Of a DNA stretch of 35,803 nucleotides, positions 1 to 7,187 are shown in pieces. Positions within the stretch are counted from its first letter, which is position 1. Each line of letters begins with the position of its first letter. The notes beneath the pieces are model-generated. The model was given only the letters and a program-made list of their open reading frames with translations. It was not told the DNA's origin and did no database searches. Source of the stretch: JAAKFL01 sp964629645 (GTDB lineage Bacteria; Chlamydiota; Chlamydiia; Chlamydiales; SLFE01); the NCBI GenBank assembly GCA_964629645.1, contig CAZVSU010000017.1, positions 1-35,803 on the forward strand, given 5' to 3'. The position numbers and the translations under genes were made by a program.

Positions 1-122
1 TTCACAGGCTATGCAAAAAAAGCGCCCTCTGGTCGCCAAGCTATTTTGCCGGCACATGCGGGGGAGCTCCTTTAGAGACGATCAAAGAATACATTGAGAA
101 CCAAACAAAACCGGAAAGCTAA
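1..122 (+). CDS. IS200/IS605-family transposase (TnpA-type), C-terminal fragment
   Basis: Only the last 39 codons are inside the window; the frame begins at base 3 and stops with TAA at 120-122. The translation contains LWSPSYFAGTCGGAP followed by a short helix (IKEYIENQ). This is the characteristic C-terminal signature of the small Y1 (HUH) transposases of IS200/IS605 elements, which move single-stranded copies of their element. The catalytic HUH and tyrosine motifs would lie upstream, outside the window, so whether the gene is intact cannot be judged. A palindrome follows immediately at 123-158. Family recognition is from memory of the conserved tail and not from a search. Confidence 0.72.
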   Translation, partial: HRLCKKSALWSPSYFAGTCGGAPLETIKEYIENQTKPES

Positions 123-158
123 AAGAGCCGATGTTATTTAAAAATAACAAAGGCTCTT
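123..158. repeat. Nested palindrome after transposase (IS end hairpin or terminator)
   Basis: AAGAGCC at 123-129 pairs with GGCTCTT at 152-158. Inside it, TGTTATTT (132-139) pairs with AAATAACA (142-149) around an AA loop, leaving only a 2x2 internal mismatch. It begins one base after the transposase stop codon. It could be the subterminal hairpin that IS200/IS605 transposases recognise, or an intrinsic terminator for the transposase. The T-runs on either side are short, so the terminator reading is weak. Confidence 0.6.
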
Positions 159-212
159 GTTCGCCTTACATCCCCCTCATGAATGAAAGGGTGTTTCGGC
201 GAAAGATGATAA

Positions 213-237
213 AAAAAGGCGCCTGAAGCGTCTTTTT
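213..237 (-). terminator. Intrinsic terminator after the RNA helicase gene
   Basis: On the minus strand AAAAAGACGC and GCGCCTTTTT form a 10-position stem with one A-C mismatch and a TTCAG loop, continuing into T residues. It lies 24 bases beyond the stop codon of the minus-strand DEAD-box helicase. The plus strand also gives a stem followed by five T, so it may act in both directions. Confidence 0.6.
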
Positions 238-260
238 GTGAGTTGACAAGGGGATGAGTC

Positions 261-1493
261 TTAGCGTCTTCGCCTTGAAAACTGAGAGCGGTCGTTTTTC
301 TTTGCTCTTTGCGGAGCGCTTTTTTTGTGCCTCTTGAACTGTGTTTGCTGGGTTTTTTTCGCTTCAAGTCCAGCGATTTCGACAACATTGAGCTTATGGC
401 CGGTGAACTGCTCAATCTTCCGGAGCATTCCGGCATCGCGGCTTGCGGCAAAAGAAAGGGCTGTCCCTTCTGCTCCTGCACGTCCTGTTCTTCCGATACG
501 GTGGACGTAGTCTTCTGCGAAGGTGGGGAGGTCGAAGTTGATGACATGAGAAATTTCAGGCACGTCAATGCCTCTTGCCGCGACATCTGTGGCAACAAGG
601 ATGTTGATTAATCCTTTCCTCAATTTTGCCACGGTTTTTGTCCGCTGATTTTGCTTGATGTCGCCATGCAAAACAGCGGCCTTGTGACCGCGGTCGGCTA
701 AATCGAGGGCGAGCTGAGCGGCATGTCGCTTTGTCGAAGTGAAAATGATGGCTGTTTCGCAGTCGTCTTGCTGCAAAATGTGTTCGAGGATTCGATTTTT
801 GTGAGCGATGTTGTCAACATAATGGAGCCGCTCCTGTATCTGCCCTCTGTTTTCTTTTTCTTTTTGGACCACAATGTCGAGAGGACGCGTCAGCAGTTTT
901 TCAGACAGTTTGAGGACGCTTCCTTTCATTGTTGCCGAAAAGAGAAGCGTTTGCCTTTCAGCGGGAGTTTTGGCGACAATTTTTTCAACAGGGCCGATAA
1001 ATCCCATATCAAGCATTCGGTCAGCTTCATCTAAGATGACCATTTCAACACGCGAAAGAGTCACCTTCTTGCGGTCGATAAGATCTTGAAGCCGTCCGGG
1101 AGTGGCGATCAGGACCTCATGAGGCCGTGAAAGCTTTTTGAGCTGAGGATGGTAAGAAACGCCTCCGCTGATGCAGACAGTGCCGACTTTTTTCAAAAAG
1201 CGGCTGTAGACTTCGGCTTCCGCTGCGATCTGCATAGCGAGCTCGCGGGTAGGGGAGAGAATAAGGATTCTCGGTCCTTTTCCCGGCATTTTAGGGGGCT
1301 GTGTGCAAAGGTTGAGTGCAGGGAGAAGGAAGGAAGCGGTTTTACCCGTTCCTGTTGGAGCTGAAGCTCTAATATCGAAGCCGGCCAGAATTTTAGGGAT
1401 GGCCTTTAGCTGGATTTCTGTTGGGGTCTCGTAGCCTTTAGCGGCCACAGCTTTGAGAATGTTTGGGCTCAAAGGAAAATTTTGAAAGGACAT
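261..1493 (-). CDS. RhlE-like DEAD-box ATP-dependent RNA helicase
   Basis: Protein of 410 residues that unwinds short RNA duplexes using ATP. All core motifs are visible: Q motif (YETPTEIQ, 21-28), Walker A APTGTGKT (45-52), PTREL (81-85), GG (110-111), TPGR (131-134), DEAD (155-158), SAT (186-188), ATDVAARGID (301-310) and HRIGRTGR (331-338). The last 30 residues are an Arg/Lys-rich tail ending in four arginines, as in RhlE-type proteins that bind RNA or ribosome precursors. I chose the ATG at 1493 because MSFQNFPLSP aligns with the family N-terminus; an in-frame TTG at 1526 would add 11 unlikely residues. GGAA about 6-9 bases upstream is a weak ribosome binding site. It is the last gene of the minus cluster and may be transcribed separately, since 116 bases separate it from the epimerase-like gene. 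RhlE versus another DEAD subfamily is not certain. Confidence 0.93.
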   Translation of the reverse strand: MSFQNFPLSPNILKAVAAKGYETPTEIQLKAIPKILAGFDIRASAPTGTGKTASFLLPALNLCTQPPKMPGKGPRILILSPTRELAMQIAAEAEVYSRFLKKVGTVCISGGVSYHPQLKKLSRPHEVLIATPGRLQDLIDRKKVTLSRVEMVILDEADRMLDMGFIGPVEKIVAKTPAERQTLLFSATMKGSVLKLSEKLLTRPLDIVVQKEKENRGQIQERLHYVDNIAHKNRILEHILQQDDCETAIIFTSTKRHAAQLALDLADRGHKAAVLHGDIKQNQRTKTVAKLRKGLINILVATDVAARGIDVPEISHVINFDLPTFAEDYVHRIGRTGRAGAEGTALSFAASRDAGMLRKIEQFTGHKLNVVEIAGLEAKKTQQTQFKRHKKSAPQRAKKNDRSQFSRRRR

Positions 1494-1565
1494 GTGATTC
1501 CAAGGTAAAGGGTGTTTACGTTCCAAGAGAATACCATAACCAAAAGAAAAAAGATAGTTTATTTC

Positions 1566-1588
1566 GCTCAGGAGAGCTCCGCCTGAGC
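1566..1588 (-). terminator. Hairpin between epimerase-like and helicase genes, possible weak terminator
   Basis: GCTCAGG (1566-1572) and CCTGAGC (1582-1588) form a perfect 7-bp stem with a 9-base loop, 21 bases beyond the stop of the epimerase-like gene. On the minus strand it is followed by GAAATAAAC and only later by a T-rich stretch, so it is not a classical terminator. It may be a transcript-end or processing signal. Confidence 0.35.
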
Positions 1589-1609
1589 CAAATCTCTCTC
1601 ATTAAGCGG

Positions 1610-2953
1610 TCAGCTGGTGAGTAAATGTTTGAGGGAATCCTCAAGAGTTTGATACTCGAAACGAAAGCCGGCGGACAAAAGCTTTTCCGGAACGACAGGA
1701 GCGCCTCTTAGGAGCATTTCATCGGCCATTTCTCCAAAAGCGAGGCGGGCGATAAGCGCCGGCATGGGAAAGATTGTGGGGCGCTTTAAAATGCGGCCCA
1801 ATGTTTTCGTGAACGTTTTGTTGGTGACAGGATTGGGGGCCGTCAGATTGACAGGGCCGTGGATGGAGTCTGTCAGCAGGCAAAAATAAAACGCGCGGAT
1901 CAAATCTTCGATGTCGATCCAGCTCATAAACTGGTCTCCCGATCCGATCACACCCCCGAGGCCTAATTTAAAAGGGGTGAGCATTTTAGCCAGAGCCCCT
2001 CCCTTCGGCGAAAGAGCGACTCCTATTCTGGGATTCACAATGCGGATTTGTTCGCCCATGAGACACTCTGTCGCCGCTTCCCATTCCTCACAGACCGATG
2101 CGAGGAAGCCTTCACCGCTAAGATATGATTCGGTGACTTTTCCTTTTTCCACATGGCCGTAGTAGCCGATTGCAGAGGCGTTGATCAAAACTTTGGGCGG
2201 GGACGACAGCTTTTTGATTGTTTCGGCGAGGAATCGAGTGGACTCGACGCGGCTGCTTCGAATTTTCCTTTTTTGCTTGTCAGTCCAGCGGGAAGAGACG
2301 ATATTTTCCCCCGAGAGGTTGACGACCGCATCGAAGCCTTCAAGCTTTGCAGCGTCGATCTGTTTATTTTTCGGGTCCCAATGAATGCCGTCTTGGTTGT
2401 CTCGGACTAAAGGGATCACGTCGTGTCCCCCTGTTGTCAGAAAATCTTTAAGAGCAGTTCCAATAAGACCGGATGAGCCTGCGATCGCGATTTTCATAGC
2501 GGCCACTCCCTTGTGCGCTTTCATGTCCTTCATCAACTGTGTATGGCGATAATCGAATAAATCCTCAAGTTTTTGGACAATATTTTTCGCCATGAATCCC
2601 AGGTACCAGGGAAGGGCAAAGGTCACTTCGTCAATCATTTCCGAAGCCTGGTCATCAATCGCGGCGAAGCGGTGCTTGTGCTCCCACATTTTAAAAGGGC
2701 CTTTCAACTGCCGATCGCAAAACTGCCGATTTTCGATATAGTCGAAATGCTCATAGACGGCGGTTATGGGAATTCCACCCTGAACGATCTGCAGTTTGAG
2801 ACGGTCGCCGTCTTTGATCGAGCCGGTTTTTTCGATGATCGTGACAGGCGCCAAAGGGGGAGTTAAACGCCCGAAGGCTCCCGGCCTTTGGTGCCATTGA
2901 AACACATCCTTGGACGAAGCAGGCAAGCGCGTTTTTTTGACGTAGGTCTTCAT
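1610..2953 (-). CDS. SRPBCC domain fused to TIGR01777-type epimerase/SDR
   Basis: Protein of 447 residues with two parts. Residues 1 to about 150 look like an SRPBCC/cyclase-dehydrase ligand-binding fold (YVKKTRLPASSKDVFQWHQR at the start, then EHFDYIENRQFCDRQLKGPF). From about 153 a nucleotide-binding short-chain dehydrogenase begins: MKIAIAGSSGLIG carries GxxGxxG at 159-165, followed by NLSGENI and the SSRVEST segment typical of the TIGR01777/YfcH family. The final 50 residues match the DUF1731 tail of that family. The substrate is unknown. Fusion of the two domains is seen in other bacteria. Its ATG overlaps the photolyase stop as ATGA, so the two are probably translated together; the family is often found near light or redox genes, but no function follows from that. 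Confidence 0.88.
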   Translation of the reverse strand: MKTYVKKTRLPASSKDVFQWHQRPGAFGRLTPPLAPVTIIEKTGSIKDGDRLKLQIVQGGIPITAVYEHFDYIENRQFCDRQLKGPFKMWEHKHRFAAIDDQASEMIDEVTFALPWYLGFMAKNIVQKLEDLFDYRHTQLMKDMKAHKGVAAMKIAIAGSSGLIGTALKDFLTTGGHDVIPLVRDNQDGIHWDPKNKQIDAAKLEGFDAVVNLSGENIVSSRWTDKQKRKIRSSRVESTRFLAETIKKLSSPPKVLINASAIGYYGHVEKGKVTESYLSGEGFLASVCEEWEAATECLMGEQIRIVNPRIGVALSPKGGALAKMLTPFKLGLGGVIGSGDQFMSWIDIEDLIRAFYFCLLTDSIHGPVNLTAPNPVTNKTFTKTLGRILKRPTIFPMPALIARLAFGEMADEMLLRGAPVVPEKLLSAGFRFEYQTLEDSLKHLLTS

Positions 2954-4356
2954 TTTCCTTCCTTCACTTGGTCGAAGGCATCGAGCGCTTTTTTTCTCGC
3001 CGCGCTATGGTCAACGATGGGATAGGGGTAGTCATCACCCAGTTTGACACCTCCAAGATCAAGCGGCGTTTCCCAAGGCTGATGGATCCGTTTTGCAGGG
3101 ACGTTTCTGAGTTCAGGCACCCAAGTTTTGATGTACGCGCCCTCGGGATCGAATTTTTCACTTTGCGTGACAGGGTTGAAAATTCGAAAAAACGGGGCCG
3201 CGTCAGCTCCGCAGCCGCCTACCCACTGCCATCCGAGCGTGTTGCTGGCAAGGTCGGCATCCACAAGTGTGTCCCAAAACCATTTTGCCCCTTCCGTCCA
3301 TGAAATCAACAGATCTTTGACGAGAAAAGAACCCACAATCATACGAAGCCGATTATGCATCCAGCCCGTCGCCCAAAGCTGACGCATGCCCGCGTCGACG
3401 ATGGGATAACCGGTCATTCCTTTTTGCCAGGCTTCCAGGTTTTTTTGACTTTGGCTCCATTTCATCTTTTTGAATTTGGAGTGCAAAGGCTCTTTTGGCG
3501 TTTTAGGAAAATGGAAAAGGAGATGGTAGGCAAATTCCCGCCAGCCTATTTCGGATAGGTAGGTTTTGACGCCTGCCTGCTGACCTGAGTGCTTCAGGTG
3601 TATTTGATGCCAAAGCCATCTTGGCGATACTTCGCCGAAGTGGAGGTGGGGGGACATTCGAGAAACCCCCTCTTCAGCCGGGAAGTCTCTTTGTGTTTTG
3701 TAGTCGGTGATCCCGGAATTGATGAAGTTTTTAAACTTTCTTTGCGCGTCTTCTTCTCCGATCTTCCAGTGATCTTCTAGTTTCTTATCCCAACGGATGT
3801 CGGGGAGCAGTCCAAGGTCGTCGACCGATAGCGAGTCGTAGGTAGACCGGCTTTTGGGGATGACCGGCTTTTGAAGGGGAGAGGCGATCCCCCCTTTTTT
3901 CATGCACATGCGCCAAAACGGGGTGAAGACCTGATAGGGACTTCCTTGCTGCGTTTTGATTTCCTCCGGTTCAAAGAGAAGACTTCCGGGGAACGTGTCT
4001 GTTTCCACGCCAAGTGCGCTTCGCAACTTCGCGTCGACGGCCCTTCCGGCAGGTTCGTAGCGGCGGTTCCAGACAACTTTTGACGCTTGAGTCTTTTTTA
4101 ACGTTTGTTCGAGGGCTTGTTTGATCGGACCTTTTTTGATCACAAAAGGGAGCTTCTCTTCCAGACATCGTTCTCTAAAGTGGATCAAAGAATGATGAAG
4201 CCACCATTTCGCCGCTGCGCCCGCTGCCCAATCGCCGTCTTCTTCCGGACTCCAGATGAAAAGAACGATCACCTCATCACTTTCTTGACAAGCGTGGTAG
4301 AGCGCGGGATTATCGCTCAGCCTTAAGTCTTGCCTGATCCAAACAATTGTTTTCAT
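2950..4356 (-). CDS. phr: Deoxyribodipyrimidine photolyase (cryptochrome/photolyase family)
   Basis: Protein of 468 residues, the usual class I length. It repairs UV-induced pyrimidine dimers using FADH- and light. The N-terminus (TIVWIRQDLRLSDNPAL) is the antenna-binding Rossmann-like domain. The C-terminal FAD domain shows GYPIVDAGMRQLWATGWMHN, DADLASNTLGWQW and the DNA/FAD pocket segment PFFRIFNPVTQ. The start is the ATG at 4356; the in-frame TTG at 4392 is better explained as the first bases of a -35 box (TTGTCA). No Shine-Dalgarno sequence is visible, and a -10-like box ends 7 bases before the ATG, so the mRNA may be leaderless. It lies 38 bases after the helicase gene and overlaps the next gene by 4 bases. 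The antenna cofactor cannot be told from the sequence. Confidence 0.93.
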   Translation of the reverse strand: MKTIVWIRQDLRLSDNPALYHACQESDEVIVLFIWSPEEDGDWAAGAAAKWWLHHSLIHFRERCLEEKLPFVIKKGPIKQALEQTLKKTQASKVVWNRRYEPAGRAVDAKLRSALGVETDTFPGSLLFEPEEIKTQQGSPYQVFTPFWRMCMKKGGIASPLQKPVIPKSRSTYDSLSVDDLGLLPDIRWDKKLEDHWKIGEEDAQRKFKNFINSGITDYKTQRDFPAEEGVSRMSPHLHFGEVSPRWLWHQIHLKHSGQQAGVKTYLSEIGWREFAYHLLFHFPKTPKEPLHSKFKKMKWSQSQKNLEAWQKGMTGYPIVDAGMRQLWATGWMHNRLRMIVGSFLVKDLLISWTEGAKWFWDTLVDADLASNTLGWQWVGGCGADAAPFFRIFNPVTQSEKFDPEGAYIKTWVPELRNVPAKRIHQPWETPLDLGGVKLGDDYPYPIVDHSAARKKALDAFDQVKEGK

Positions 4357-4363
4357 GGATTTA

Positions 4364-4392
4364 GTTTTACCACAATCAGAGAAAGGTGACAA
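4364..4392 (-). promoter_or_regulatory. Predicted sigma70-type promoter for photolyase (leaderless layout)
   Basis: On the minus strand TTGTCA (plus 4387-4392), a 17-base spacer and TAAAAC (plus 4364-4369), then 7 bases to the photolyase ATG. The -35 matches consensus at 5 of 6 positions, the -10 at 4 of 6. With a start site about 7 bases after the -10 the transcript would begin at or next to the ATG. Confidence 0.5.
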
Positions 4393-4394
4393 TG

Positions 4395-6404
4395 TTATGA
4401 CTCGTGTTGGTCAAAACGGGAAATGTGCAAAAGATCTTTCGGGATTTCGTAGAGAAAGCGACTGGGCTTGCTGTTGCTTGGCACACCCATCCGACTCCTT
4501 TGCTGGGACATGCTGAGAGTGAGCTTTTCTTTGGCTCTCGTCAGCGCCACATACATCAGCCGGCGCTCTTCTTCCAAGCCCGATTCGAGAACGCTTTTTT
4601 CGTGGGGAATAATATGGTCTTCGATCCCGACCAAAAAACAGACGGGGAATTCCAATCCCTTAGCGCTGTGGAAGGTCATCAACTGGATGGCGTCGCCTCC
4701 TGCGCTTTTCTGCTGCTTGCGGCTTTCGTCAAGCGGGATCGACTGAAGATACTCCTGAAGGGTGTGAGGTTCTCCTGACAGCTTGCGCTCGGACTCGAAT
4801 TCCGCGCAAGAGTTCACAAACTCTTCGACGTTTTCCCATTTAAAATCGCGCATTTTTTGACTTTTGACGTCCTCTCTTATGGCGCGTTTAAAATCAATCG
4901 CCTCAACCAGCCAGCTCAGCCCTTCTTTTAAAGAGGAGGAAGCAAATGTCTCTGCCGCCTGTTCTAAGACCGTCAGATAAGAGGCAATCTGGGACAAGGC
5001 GTGCTTTGTGAGCCCTTTTTGGATCTCTTCGGGGAGAAGCCCCTGCACCCCCTTTTGCATAACCTCCCATAAGCTCAGTCCGTTTTTTCGATTGTATTGA
5101 GTCAAAACGGAAAGCGTTTTGTCTCCAATCCCTCTCCTCGGTAGGTTGATTGTTCGAAGAAGGGCCATTTCATCTTTGGGATTGTTGATCACTCGGAGGT
5201 AGGCGAAAAGATCTTTGATTTCTCTTCTCTCATAAAACTCAACGCCGCCAAAAATTTTGTAGGGAAGTCCTTTTTTCCATCGATCGCCGTCTCTATAAGA
5301 CGTCCGCATCAGCACTTGCTCAAATTGCCTCGAAAGGGCATTGGAACGGTAGAGGATGGCAAAGTCGGACCATTTGTACCCTCCCTTTTGCTTGAGTTTC
5401 AAAATTCTGTAGACAACGGCTTCTGCTTCAAGTTTTTCTGTCGGGGCGTGGAAGACGGTGATGGGGTGGCCTTCGCGGTTTGGGCTCCAGAGCCGTTTGC
5501 CGTGCCGCGACTCGTTGTTTTGGATCACGGCATTGGCTGCGTTCAGTATATTTGGGGTCGACCTGTAATTTTGTTCGAGCTTAATCACGCAGGCGTCTGC
5601 AAAGTCTAAGATATTGCGGACGTCGGCCCCACGCCAGCCATAGATGGACTGGTCGTCGTCCCCCACAACGCATAAATTGCCATGCCGAGAGGAAAGAAGC
5701 GACGCGAGGCGATATTGAATGGGATTGGTGTCTTGGTATTCGTCGATCATGATGTAGCGATAGCGGTCTTGATACACGGCGGCCACATCCGGAAAGCGGG
5801 TCAGAAGATCAACAGTCAACGTCAGTAAACCGTCAAAGTCGACTGCGTTGTGAGCCCGCATGCCTTCAAGGAGCCGCCTGTAGAGCTTCTTGACAAAACC
5901 GTCATGCCATGTTTCCGACCTGTTTTCGAAGTCATCAGGGGAGAGTCCTAAGTTTTTCGCTTTGTTGATTTCGCTAAGCGCTGCTGCAAGCGAGGGAAGC
6001 TCTCCGGTTGTCCCTAATATATCTGAAGTAATCGCTTTGGCAAGGCGTTCGACATCGCTTGGCTGGTACAGAGTAAAGTTTGCGGTATAGCCCAAACGAT
6101 GAATCTCCTGGCGCAGTATCTTCATGCAAAAACTGTGAAACGTGGACAGCGGCACTTTTTTGGCTTGTCTTGGATTGACAAGAGTGGCAAGGCGGGCCCG
6201 CATTTCACCGGCGGCCTTATTGGTAAAGGTAAGGCCTAAGATGGACTCCGGCAAGACATGTTTTTCCTCTAAAAGGTACGCGATACGGGTTGTCAGCGCC
6301 AGGGTTTTACCGGTGCCGGCTCCAGCCAGGATTAAGACGCGGCCGTCAGTGGTTTCAACGGCTTTTTTTTGTTCGGGATTCAGTGATTGAAGAAGCTGAT
6401 TCAT
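4395..6404 (-). CDS. UvrD/PcrA/Rep-family superfamily 1 DNA helicase
   Basis: Protein of 669 residues; a 3'-5' DNA helicase for repair and replication-fork processing. Visible SF1A motifs: SLNPEQKKAV (Q-like motif), AGAGTGKT (27-34), TFTNKAA, the Walker B DEYQDTN, VGDDDQSIYGWRGA, LEQNYRS, TFHSAKGLEF and YVALTRAKE. Together with the length this fits PcrA/UvrD/Rep, and I cannot separate these reliably. The start is the ATG at 6404; an in-frame TTG at 6431 would add only nine residues (MPRSCYSCS). The first 50 bases of the gene lie inside the end of rnpA in another frame. A GAGGAG is present but 16 bases upstream, too far for normal initiation, while a -10 box ends 6 bases before the ATG. Confidence 0.93.
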   Translation of the reverse strand: MNQLLQSLNPEQKKAVETTDGRVLILAGAGTGKTLALTTRIAYLLEEKHVLPESILGLTFTNKAAGEMRARLATLVNPRQAKKVPLSTFHSFCMKILRQEIHRLGYTANFTLYQPSDVERLAKAITSDILGTTGELPSLAAALSEINKAKNLGLSPDDFENRSETWHDGFVKKLYRRLLEGMRAHNAVDFDGLLTLTVDLLTRFPDVAAVYQDRYRYIMIDEYQDTNPIQYRLASLLSSRHGNLCVVGDDDQSIYGWRGADVRNILDFADACVIKLEQNYRSTPNILNAANAVIQNNESRHGKRLWSPNREGHPITVFHAPTEKLEAEAVVYRILKLKQKGGYKWSDFAILYRSNALSRQFEQVLMRTSYRDGDRWKKGLPYKIFGGVEFYERREIKDLFAYLRVINNPKDEMALLRTINLPRRGIGDKTLSVLTQYNRKNGLSLWEVMQKGVQGLLPEEIQKGLTKHALSQIASYLTVLEQAAETFASSSLKEGLSWLVEAIDFKRAIREDVKSQKMRDFKWENVEEFVNSCAEFESERKLSGEPHTLQEYLQSIPLDESRKQQKSAGGDAIQLMTFHSAKGLEFPVCFLVGIEDHIIPHEKSVLESGLEEERRLMYVALTRAKEKLTLSMSQQRSRMGVPSNSKPSRFLYEIPKDLLHISRFDQHES

Positions 6405-6723
6405 GGAGCAAGAATAGCAACTCCTCGGCAATCTGGCAAGAAGTGGCTCTCAGTGCCTCTTTTCGGGGTTTCACAATCATGGCAACCGGCTGTGGAAATG
6501 CCTGTTGGGACGTCCGGAACGCCTCTCTTACCAGTCTTTTAAAACGGTTGCGGGCCACGGCATTCCCATATTTTTTCGAAGCCGCGATTCCGATTTTTGT
6601 TTCGGCAGCAGGAGATGCAAGGATCAGGAGGGTGCGGCCGACAAGCCGCATTGAATGAGAATGAACGCGGCGGTAGTCCCTCCGCGTCAACAATCTTTTT
6701 GACTTGGGAAATCGATTCGTCAG
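6355..6723 (-). CDS. rnpA: Ribonuclease P protein component (CTG start proposed)
   Basis: Basic protein of 122 residues if started at CTG 6723; the protein cofactor of RNase P, which trims tRNA 5' ends. The RNR signature is clear (GNAVARNRFKRLVREAF). The conserved N-terminal segment FPKSKRLLTRRDY is encoded only if translation starts upstream of the TTG at 6693. Between that TTG and the preceding in-frame TAG (6748-6750) the only near-start codons are CTG (6721-6723) and ATT (6730-6732). The CTG overlaps the rpmH stop as CTGA, resembling the ATGA couplings elsewhere here. An AAGGG lies 8 bases before the ATT. Length and N-terminus then match chlamydial RnpA as I remember it. The C-terminus overlaps the helicase start by 50 bases. 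Confidence 0.88.
   Translation of the reverse strand: MTNRFPKSKRLLTRRDYRRVHSHSMRLVGRTLLILASPAAETKIGIAASKKYGNAVARNRFKRLVREAFRTSQQAFPQPVAMIVKPRKEALRATSCQIAEELLFLLHESASSITESRTKKSR
6411..6439 (-). promoter_or_regulatory. Predicted promoter inside rnpA for the SF1 helicase
   Basis: Minus strand TTGCCA (plus 6434-6439), 17-base spacer, TATTCT (plus 6411-6416), then TGCTCC and the helicase ATG. The -35 is 5 of 6 to consensus. The 6-base gap between the -10 and the ATG implies a leaderless transcript. The whole element lies within the 3' part of rnpA. Confidence 0.5.
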
Positions 6724-6854
6724 ACGGCTAATCGCTTGCGCCCTTTTCTACGGCGGCTGTTGATCACTTTGCGGCCGTTGGCTGTGCTCATCCGCTTGAG
6801 AAAGCCATGTGTCGTCTTGCGTCGTCTTTTACTAGGTTGGTATGTTCTTTTCAC
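6720..6854 (-). CDS. rpmH: 50S ribosomal protein L34
   Basis: A 44-residue, extremely basic protein beginning KRTYQPSKRRRKTTHGF and ending in RRRKGRKRLAV, the invariant L34 pattern. The start is GTG at 6854, preceded by a strong AGGAGG at 6861-6866 with a 6-base spacing. A longer frame reaching to 6983 is open but encodes non-family sequence. L34 sits in the large ribosomal subunit. The stop codon overlaps the proposed rnpA start, the usual rpmH-rnpA arrangement. It is driven by the promoter at 6881-6909. Confidence 0.96.
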   Translation of the reverse strand: MKRTYQPSKRRRKTTHGFLKRMSTANGRKVINSRRRKGRKRLAV

Positions 6855-6880
6855 AATAGTCCTCCTGATAATCGGCTTCC

Positions 6881-6909
6881 ATCTTAAAGAATAAGGGCTT
6901 AAATGTAAA
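6881..6909 (-). promoter_or_regulatory. Promoter for rpmH-rnpA
   Basis: Minus strand TTTACA (plus 6904-6909; 5 of 6), 17-base spacer, TAAGAT (plus 6881-6886; 4 of 6). The predicted start lies about 10 bases before the AGGAGG of rpmH. It is divergent from the rpmJ promoter, separated from it by about 36 bases. Confidence 0.6.
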
Positions 6910-6945
6910 GATGCGCTCGTGATAAAAACTAAATTGCCGTTTTTC

Positions 6946-6974
6946 TTGTTCGAAAAGAGCAGGTTCGCTATACT
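6946..6974 (+). promoter_or_regulatory. Promoter for rpmJ-rpsN
   Basis: TTGTTC (6946-6951), 17-base spacer, TATACT (6969-6974; 5 of 6 to the -10 consensus). The rpmJ ATG follows 39 bases later, preceded by GAAGGA. Confidence 0.62.
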
Positions 6975-7013
6975 TTGGGGCATCTAACGTGCAAAAAACG
7001 AAGGATCAACGCA

Positions 7014-7187
7014 ATGAAATCAAAAGCATCTGTCAAAGCAGATCCATCTAAGGGAGACGTTTTGGTACGACGTCGCGGCCGTCTTTATGTGGTCAACAAA
7101 AAAGATCCCAATCGAAAGCAGAGACAAAAAGGGCCGGCTCGAAAAAGAGCGAAACGAGATTATTTTAAAGAGGAGAACCATGGCTAA
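7014..7187 (+). CDS. rpmJ: 50S ribosomal protein L36, zinc-free type with C-terminal extension
   Basis: A 57-residue protein with the L36 core GDVLVRRRGRLYVVNKKDPN and RKQRQKG. The cysteines and histidine of zinc-ribbon L36 are absent, as in chlamydial L36, so it should fold without zinc. It is about a dozen residues longer than the chlamydial proteins I remember (about 45); the extra tail (RAKRDYFKEENHG) is encoded across the rpsN ribosome binding site and overlaps the rpsN start by 8 bases. The start is ATG 7014, with AAGGA 8 bases upstream. An in-frame GTG or ATG further up would add unrelated residues. Confidence 0.93.
   Translation: MKSKASVKADPSKGDVLVRRRGRLYVVNKKDPNRKQRQKGPARKRAKRDYFKEENHG

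Noticed and set aside
134..598. Open frame on the minus strand of 154 codons near the left end
   Set aside because: It overlaps the helicase gene in another frame, has Ser/Lys-rich composition without a family pattern, and spans the helicase terminator.
4357..4392. TTG 4392 as the photolyase start
   Set aside because: It would add MSPFSDCGKTKS, unlike the family, and the same bases form a good -35 box.
6855..6983. N-terminal extension of L34 to 6983
   Set aside because: The extra residues are hydrophobic and unlike L34; the GTG at 6854 has an ideal AGGAGG, and the extension would run through the promoter.
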